Shown here: one piece after another, positions 1-5,624 of the stretch | Numbering within the stretch: the first letter of the stretch is position 1 | Layout of the letters: each line of letters starts with the position of its first letter | Assembly: GCA_013696265.1 (NCBI GenBank) | Contig: JACCYX010000520.1 | Coordinates: 1 to 5,624, forward strand | Origin: Chloroflexia bacterium | Lineage (GTDB): Bacteria; Chloroflexota; Chloroflexia; Thermomicrobiales; UBA6265 | Direction: 5' to 3' | DNA length: 5,624 nt | The notes under the pieces: generated by a model | What the model was told of the DNA's origin: nothing | Databases searched by the model: none | What the model saw: only the letters and a program-made list of their open reading frames with translations | Position numbers and translations under genes: made by a program

Positions 1-1949
<1,949 letters not shown>

Positions 1950-2052
1950 GTAGCTGCACTTTCGTCGTCTGGTATCGCGCTGGGCCGCTGAGGTGGCCGG
2001 GTGGCGAACTTCGCTGGAACTGCCGCGCGAATCATTGCCGTGAGTCGGGGGG

Positions 2053-2081
2053 AGTATACAAAGCGCCACCGCAAAAAGGAA
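2053..2081 (-). promoter_or_regulatory. Possible sigma-70-type promoter for acs
   Basis: Read on the minus strand, TATACT (2058-2053) matches five of six bases of the -10 consensus. TTCCTT (2081-2076) is a poor -35, 17 bp upstream. Transcription would start near 2046, giving a leader of about 97 nt before the acs ATG. The position and spacing are right, but the -35 is weak; an activator could compensate, as for E. coli acs, where CRP assists. Confidence 0.3.
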
Positions 2082-2107
2082 CGCTCTGGCCAGGCCGCCG
2101 CCCCACT

Positions 2108-2134
2108 CGTGCATCCGGTCAACATGCACGGATG
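2108..2134. promoter_or_regulatory. Small dyad with two overlapping inverted repeats, possible operator
   Basis: CGTGCAT (2108-2114) and ATGCACG (2124-2130) form a perfect 7-bp inverted repeat around 9 bases. Within it, CATCCG (2112-2117) pairs with CGGATG (2129-2134), an alternative perfect 6-bp repeat. The dyad lies upstream of the possible acs -35, where an activator site would be expected. It is symmetrical enough for a dimeric regulator, but no regulator gene is in the window and the site matches no operator I know. Confidence 0.3.
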
Positions 2135-2242
2135 TTTCCGCGAGCGCTTCGGCGATGAGGGAATGTCATACTTTCCGCGATGCTTGCGGGCGTCTCGTGC
2201 CAGCAAGCCGACGGACCAGCATATGGCGACACCTCCGCAACC

Positions 2243-2462
2243 CGTCATTCCGACCAAGGAGGCAGCGTATCGTGGCGGGTTGCCAACTCCGTAACTGTCA
2301 TGTCGAGCTTGCGATAAATCCCTGCGCGAAGCGCATCCGGCATAGCCGGTGTCTGGTCTGGGATCAAGCGGCTGCGAACCGGGGATTGGCCTTCGGCCAA
2401 TGCGCTATCGCTCCGCTGCGTGCAGGGATACCGCTTCGCTGCCTCGCAAACTCGGAATGACG
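2243..2462. repeat. Nested inverted-repeat element, probable dispersed intergenic (REP/MITE-like) repeat
   Basis: The outer ends CGTCATTCCGA (2243-2253) and TCGGAATGACG (2452-2462) are exact 11-bp inverted repeats. An inner arm at 2297-2314 matches the reverse complement of 2444-2461 at 15 of 18 positions, so the right end can pair with either left arm. The stem continues inward with ATCCCTGC (2318-2325) against GCAGGGAT (2422-2429), and GCGCAT (2331-2336) against ATGCGC (2400-2405). Local hairpins also occur: TGCGC-GAA-GCGCA (2323-2335), CCGGC-ATA-GCCGG (2337-2349) and ATTGGCC-TTC-GGCCAAT (2385-2401). No transposase is encoded. GTCATTCCGA-ended palindromes are frequent dispersed repeats in many bacterial genomes; copy number here cannot be judged from one window. 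Confidence 0.65.
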
Positions 2463-2494
2463 ACTTGGCTGTAGCGAAGCAACGAGGATAACGA

Positions 2495-2857
2495 ATGACC
2501 AACGTTCACATGATCGTCGGCAGCGCCGTCGTGGTTGCCTATCTGGCGGTGCTGGTGCTCAACCTGCGGACAGCATCGTCCGGCGCCGAGTTCTCCTGGC
2601 AGAAGATGGTGTCGTTCGGCGCCGCCACGTTGCTGCTGGTGCAGTACGTGCTCGGGTTCTCCCTGCTCGGCGAGGGCAACGACATCCCGGCCTTCCACTT
2701 CCTGCTCGCCCTGGCCGCCATCCTGCCAGTTGGGATCGAGCATGGCTACGGCAGCCAGCGTCCGGCCGCGAAGGACCGGGGCAAGATTGGGGCGCTGGCC
2801 AACGTCATGACCCTGATCCTCGTGCTCGTCGCCTACCTGATCGGCGAATTGAACTAG
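2495..2857 (+). CDS. Small four-helix integral membrane protein, function unknown
   Basis: I do not recognise this 120-aa protein. Four hydrophobic helices are visible, at about residues 4-24, 38-58, 64-85 and 97-117. The loops with Arg/Lys (R25/K37 and R89-K97) alternate with an acidic E60-GND loop. By the positive-inside rule both termini face outward. Helix 3 carries H68 near its outer end and H83 near its inner end (AFHFLLAL and IEHGY), and H5 sits at the outer end of helix 1. Histidines so placed in a small helical bundle can ligate heme, but there is no family match to support that. Start: ATG 2495 has GAGGA at 2484-2488 with a 6-nt gap. The gene ends 14 bp before the flavoprotein start, so the two are probably one operon. 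The real coding sense is supported by helix pattern, ribosome site and linkage. Confidence 0.85.
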   Translation: MTNVHMIVGSAVVVAYLAVLVLNLRTASSGAEFSWQKMVSFGAATLLLVQYVLGFSLLGEGNDIPAFHFLLALAAILPVGIEHGYGSQRPAAKDRGKIGALANVMTLILVLVAYLIGELN

Positions 2858-2871
2858 CCAGGATCGAACCC

Positions 2872-4146
2872 ATGCCAGAGCCGACCTCCAGGATCGTGAA
2901 TCCGCTCGCAACCACCACCCCGGACGTGGCAATCGTCGGCGCCGGCGTGGCCGGCGGCGCGCTGGCGATCGTCCTGCGCCAACGTGGAATCGATGTCCAC
3001 CTGATCGAACGGAGCAATTCATTCCGGGACCGGATTCGGGGCGAGACGATCCACCCCTGGGGGGCGACCGAACTGAGGCGCCTCGGCCTCTACGACCTGG
3101 CGATCACGCAGGCCGAGGCTCAGCCGCAATACCTTTGGCAAACGTACCGCGCACGCGAGGCGCAGACCCCCTATCACTGGGCCGACGACTTTCCCGATGC
3201 GCCCAACGGGCTCGGGGTCAACCACGTCGCTTTGCAAAATGCCCTGCTCGGTGAGGCCGCCCGGCTGGGCGCGGTCATCCATCGTCCGGCCACCGTCTCG
3301 TTCAACCGGAAAGGTGGCCAGCCCCTCCTGACCGTGACCTCGGCCGCCGGCGACCTTCGGCTCGAGCCCCGGCTGGTCGTTGGCGCCGATGGCCAGAACA
3401 GCGCGACCCGCGCGTGGGCTGGCGGCACAGCCAGGCCGGACCCCGCGCATCACCACCTCGGCGGCGCCCTGATTCGCGGGCTCGGTCTCCAGTCGGACCG
3501 TATCCACCAGGCCTTCTTCGACGGTGGGTTCGTCTTCGTTTCGCCCCAGGCCGACGATGTCGCCCGGCTCTACCTGGTCGTTTCGAGCCCAACCGCGATG
3601 GAGATCCAGGTGTCCGCCGAACCGGCCGGCCGATTCGTCGAATATTTCCGGGATGCGCTGCCGGAGGGCACAATCGGCCCGTGTTGGGAATCGGTTGGCC
3701 CAGCCGGCTTCTTCCCGAACGCCAACGTGCCGGTTTCAATCCCCTCGTCGCGGGATGTCGTCCTGATCGGCGATGCCTCGGGCAGGAACGACCCCAGCCA
3801 GGGACATGGGCTGTCGCTCACGTTCCACGATGTCCGCATCCTGAGCGACATGTTGCTTGAGCGTGACGACTGGCCGTCCGTGCCCGACCGCTTCCACGCC
3901 GCCAAACGCCGGTATTTCGAAACCCTGCGGCAGCACGCGCGCTGGAACGAGCGCCAGGCCACCGACACCGGCCCGGAGATCGACGACCTCCGGGCGCGCA
4001 TCGCCCGCTCCCGCGAAATCGATCCCACGGCGGGCGGGTTCGCGGCGATCTTCGCCACCGGACCGGCCGGTCTCGAAGTGACCGAGGAAGCGCGCCTTCA
4101 CTACCTCGGCCTGGATCTCACGGACGACGTGGCGAACGTCGCCTGA
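2872..4146 (+). CDS. FAD-dependent monooxygenase/oxidoreductase (FAD_binding_3 type)
   Basis: A 424-aa cytoplasmic flavoprotein of the group A monooxygenase fold (p-hydroxybenzoate hydroxylase-like, PF01494). The dinucleotide-binding motif is G23-x-G25-x-x-G28, with E46 at the end of the second strand to hold the FAD ribose. The DG motif is at D173-G174 (VVGADGQNS) and the GD motif at G300-D301 (IGDASGRNDP, then G311-H-G313). The segment RGETIHPWG (56-64) and NHVALQNALL (117-126) fit the family's FAD-contacting regions. GDASG replaces the common GDAAH, a pattern I associate with a less-studied subgroup of FAD-dependent oxidoreductases. There is no C-terminal thioredoxin-like domain of the phenol hydroxylase kind, and no signal peptide. 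ATG 2872 has AGGA at 2860-2863 with an 8-nt gap. It follows the membrane-protein gene by 14 bp, implying co-transcription. The substrate cannot be read from sequence; hydroxylation of an aromatic or polyketide-like compound, or another NAD(P)H oxidation, is possible. Confidence 0.9.
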   Translation: MPEPTSRIVNPLATTTPDVAIVGAGVAGGALAIVLRQRGIDVHLIERSNSFRDRIRGETIHPWGATELRRLGLYDLAITQAEAQPQYLWQTYRAREAQTPYHWADDFPDAPNGLGVNHVALQNALLGEAARLGAVIHRPATVSFNRKGGQPLLTVTSAAGDLRLEPRLVVGADGQNSATRAWAGGTARPDPAHHHLGGALIRGLGLQSDRIHQAFFDGGFVFVSPQADDVARLYLVVSSPTAMEIQVSAEPAGRFVEYFRDALPEGTIGPCWESVGPAGFFPNANVPVSIPSSRDVVLIGDASGRNDPSQGHGLSLTFHDVRILSDMLLERDDWPSVPDRFHAAKRRYFETLRQHARWNERQATDTGPEIDDLRARIARSREIDPTAGGFAAIFATGPAGLEVTEEARLHYLGLDLTDDVANVA

Positions 4147-4216
4147 AACACCGCGCGGCCTCAGCAACCCTTCATTGTCTACAAGTCATAGGCCGATATT
4201 CCTACCCCGAACCCCG

Positions 4217-4244
4217 TTCTCCAGCGCCGCGCATGACGTATCAT
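4217..4244 (+). promoter_or_regulatory. Possible promoter of the secreted peptidase gene
   Basis: TTCTCC (4217-4222, three of six bases of the -35 consensus) and TATCAT (4239-4244, five of six of the -10 consensus) are separated by 16 bp. A start near 4251 would yield a leader of about 215 nt containing the whole foldable segment 4290-4443. The match is modest and other starts are possible. Confidence 0.3.
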
Positions 4245-4289
4245 GTGTCTACCGATGGTGTCCGTACACTTGTGAGGGAACGACGGACA

Positions 4290-4443
4290 GTGGCATCAGG
4301 CACAACGGGTCCGCTAAACTCCGAACCATCGGCGTGACCGGTCGGAATCGACCGTCGGTCGTTGGCCGGTGAAATGGCTGGAAAGATCACCGGCAGGCGC
4401 GATGCATCTGGAGTGATGCCGCGGGCCGTTGGCCCGGGCATCA
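4290..4443 (+). promoter_or_regulatory. Structured mRNA leader with two mutually exclusive folds (riboswitch-like)
   Basis: Fold 1: 4290-4298 (GTGGCATCA) pairs over 9 bp with 4414-4422 (TGATGCCGC, one G-U), closing a domain of about 115 nt. Inside are CGGTCG-GAAT-CGACCG (4339-4354) and an 8-bp stem GCCGGTGA/TCACCGGC (4365-4372 with 4387-4394) capped by a 14-nt purine-rich loop. Fold 2: the same strand 4414-4427 pairs with 4431-4443 as a 13-bp stem with one bulged G (4421) and a GTT loop. Fold 2 is possible because GGCATCAGG-x-ACA occurs twice (4292-4304 and 4437-4449). Sharing one strand between a domain-closing helix and a downstream hairpin is the usual riboswitch layout. The hairpin lacks a U-run, so control would act on translation initiation rather than on termination. 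It matches no class I can recall (cyclic di-GMP, ydaO, SAM, cobalamin, TPP and others compared mentally). Folding and function are inference. Confidence 0.45.
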
Positions 4444-4465
4444 GGGACACATGGGGGAACGGAAC

Positions 4466-5524
4466 ATGCGGATGCGTCACGCGCTTTCCGCCGTGATGAC
4501 GACCGCGCTGGCGGTCATCATCGGCGGTTCATTGGCAGCACCACTCGCGAATGCGCAGAGCGCGTCGATCGATGCCTGGGCCGAGTTGGCCACGGCCAAT
4601 CCTGGCGTGGGCTGCGCGGTTGACATCAGCGTCGAGGTCCGGAGCGGGGGCGCCGGGCTGGCTGGCGCCGACATCAGTGTCGTGGTTTCCGACGACGCCA
4701 GCGGCGCGACGGTCAGCAACGACGCCACGTCCGCCAACGATGCGGGTCTCGCCTGGTTGACGATCGACACGAGCGGCACGTCGGCCGGCGACAAGACGTG
4801 GATGAACATCCTCGTCAACGGCGTCTACGTGGGCGGCCAAACGATCTGGATCACGGGCGACGGCGGCTGCTCGGGGGCACCGACGCTCCTCGACCTCAGC
4901 GGCGACGTGCCGGTGGTTTCCGGGTCGAGCGCGCCGGCGGAATCCGGTTCGGACGACTCGGATTCGGGCGGCGGCGACGCGGTCGTCATCCCCGGCGCGA
5001 TCGCCTACCAGCAGCAGCGCGGCTTGAGCTGTGAATACGCATCGCTCGCGATCGCCACCGGCATGCTCGGTGATTGGGTGTCGGAGTACGACTTCGATCC
5101 GGTCGTGCCGCTTAACGCCAATCCGCACTGGGGTTATCGCGGGGACATCACCGGTTCCTGGGGCAACACCGACGACTACGGCATCTACAGCGCGCCGCTG
5201 GGTTCGGCGCTGGCCCAGTTCGGGTTCGAGAGCGATGCGTTCTACGGAGGCCGCGACAACCTCACGGACCAGATTGACCTCGGCCGGCCGACGCTGGTCT
5301 GGATCGGCACTCGCGGCGACGAGGGCTCGTTTTACGAGTACACCGCCGACGGCACGCGCTACCAGCTCACCCCCTACATGCACGTCGTGGTGGTCTATGG
5401 CTACGACGATGGCGGGGTCTACATCTCCGATCCAGGCAACGGCTCCCTCGGCTACATGGACTGGGGCACCTTCGAGTGGATGTGGGGCGTGATGGACGGG
5501 ATGGCGCTCGCCGTCCACTGGTGA
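4466..5524 (+). CDS. Secreted C39-like cysteine peptidase with N-terminal Ig-like domain
   Basis: An exported protein of 352 aa from ATG 4466. The signal peptide is at residues 1-30: basic MRMRH, hydrophobic core, and predicted cleavage after ANA-30. Residues about 33-132 form a beta-rich Ig-like/invasin-like domain (VDISVEVRSGG...), bounded by C50 and C135, which could form a disulfide. A Ser/Asp/Gly-rich linker spans about 148-172. The C-terminal part fits Peptidase_C39_2 (PF13529): QQQRGLSC with candidate oxyanion Q183 and nucleophile C189, then NPHWGYRGDITGSWG, then H306 in YMHVVVVYGYDD, and D322 in ISDPGNG. There is no sortase motif or C-terminal membrane anchor, so it is probably released or held by the N-terminal domain. 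Substrate is unknown; some C39-like proteins are inactive or have non-protease roles. An in-frame ATG at 4451 would add five residues, but its AGGGA (4443-4447) is only 3 nt away. ATG 4466 has GGGGGA (4453-4458) with a 7-nt gap and is preferred. Confidence 0.88.
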   Translation: MRMRHALSAVMTTALAVIIGGSLAAPLANAQSASIDAWAELATANPGVGCAVDISVEVRSGGAGLAGADISVVVSDDASGATVSNDATSANDAGLAWLTIDTSGTSAGDKTWMNILVNGVYVGGQTIWITGDGGCSGAPTLLDLSGDVPVVSGSSAPAESGSDDSDSGGGDAVVIPGAIAYQQQRGLSCEYASLAIATGMLGDWVSEYDFDPVVPLNANPHWGYRGDITGSWGNTDDYGIYSAPLGSALAQFGFESDAFYGGRDNLTDQIDLGRPTLVWIGTRGDEGSFYEYTADGTRYQLTPYMHVVVVYGYDDGGVYISDPGNGSLGYMDWGTFEWMWGVMDGMALAVHW

Positions 5525-5587
5525 GCCTTCACTGAGAGACGGAGAACGGGCGGACGACCGATCGATCACGGCGTTTCCAGATTGCGC

Positions 5588-5624
5588 ATGAAACGCACAA
5601 CGCGGGTTCGGAACGGGCGCTTCC
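5588..5624 (+). CDS. Possible first codons of a further gene, truncated
   Basis: ATG 5588 opens a frame of 12 codons to the window edge (MKRTTRVRNGRF). The basic start could begin a signal peptide, but the hydrophobic core would lie outside the window. No Shine-Dalgarno is visible at the right distance; the nearest purine-rich stretch, around 5532-5551, is too far upstream. It is a guess based on position and N-terminal character only. Confidence 0.2.
   Translation, partial: MKRTTRVRNGRF

Larger units (their letters stand above)
1950..2494. other. Divergent intergenic region between acs and the 2495 operon
   Basis: This 545-bp gap holds no convincing gene. Its short open frames have no recognisable domain, no ribosome site and repeat-derived sequence. 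The acs-proximal half carries a possible minus-strand promoter (2053-2081) and a compact dyad (2108-2134). The half next to the plus-strand operon is largely a nested inverted-repeat element (2243-2462). No intrinsic terminator with a T-run is visible, and I could not pick a confident plus-strand promoter for the operon; it may lie within or upstream of the repeat. Confidence 0.7.
4147..4465. other. Intergenic region and leader of the secreted peptidase gene
   Basis: This gene-free stretch of about 320 bp has two parts. From 4147 to about 4289 there is a weak possible promoter (4217-4244) and no clear terminator for the upstream operon: no strong stem followed by T residues. From 4290 to 4443 the sequence is dense in complementary segments, described separately as a structured leader. 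A second promoter-like pair, TTGTCT (4175-4180) and TATTCC (4197-4202) with a 16-bp spacer, is no better than chance. Confidence 0.6.

Noticed and set aside
2001..2460. Short frames in the acs/operon intergenic region
   Set aside because: No ribosome sites or domains, and part is repeat sequence.
4147..4216. Terminator after the flavoprotein gene
   Set aside because: Only a short CCGCGCGG palindrome is present, with no T-run.
4299..4413. Known riboswitch (cyclic di-GMP-I or ydaO/cyclic di-AMP) or tRNA in the leader
   Set aside because: Short look-alikes such as GCTAAACTCCG and CGGTCGGAATCGACCG occur, but conserved cores of those classes and a tRNA cloverleaf are absent.
4414..4450. Intrinsic terminator
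   Set aside because: The 13-bp stem is strong, but the bases after it (CAGGGACAC) contain no T-run.
4529..5569. Minus-strand 346-codon frame opposite the secreted peptidase
   Set aside because: Antisense shadow; the plus strand has signal peptide, ribosome site and C39 motifs, while this one is Arg/Val/Asp-rich without features.

Overview
The window is GC-rich with short intergenic gaps and G/C-biased third positions in all four supported genes. That suggests a high-GC bacterium. A Chloroflexota/Thermomicrobia-like or actinobacterial background would fit the acetyl-CoA synthetase sequence, the C39_2-type secreted protein and the GTCATTCCGA-ended intergenic repeat. This placement is inference; no rRNA or marker gene is present.

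Layout. (1) 1-1949, minus strand: acs, acetyl-CoA synthetase, nearly complete and lacking only its last few residues at the window edge. (2) 1950-2494: a divergent intergenic region with a possible acs promoter, a small dyad that could be an operator, and a nested inverted-repeat element (2243-2462) ending about 30 bp before the next gene. (3) 2495-4146, plus strand: a two-gene operon with a 14-bp gap, encoding a four-helix membrane protein of unknown function and a FAD-dependent monooxygenase-type flavoprotein. (4) 4147-4465: a gene-free stretch whose second half can fold into a closed multi-stem domain or, exclusively, into a strong 13-bp hairpin just before the next gene. This resembles a riboswitch but fits no class I can recall. 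(5) 4466-5524, plus strand: a secreted protein with a signal peptide, an Ig-like domain, a Ser/Asp/Gly linker and a C39-like cysteine peptidase domain with a recognisable Cys-His-Asp set. (6) 5525-5624: intergenic, possibly with the first codons of another gene.

Working together: acs activates acetate to acetyl-CoA in central metabolism and looks functionally independent of its neighbours. The membrane protein and flavoprotein are probably co-expressed, and a shared redox role is plausible but unproven. The exported peptidase has its own leader and probably its own control. The leader at 4290-4443 is the best candidate for something undescribed.
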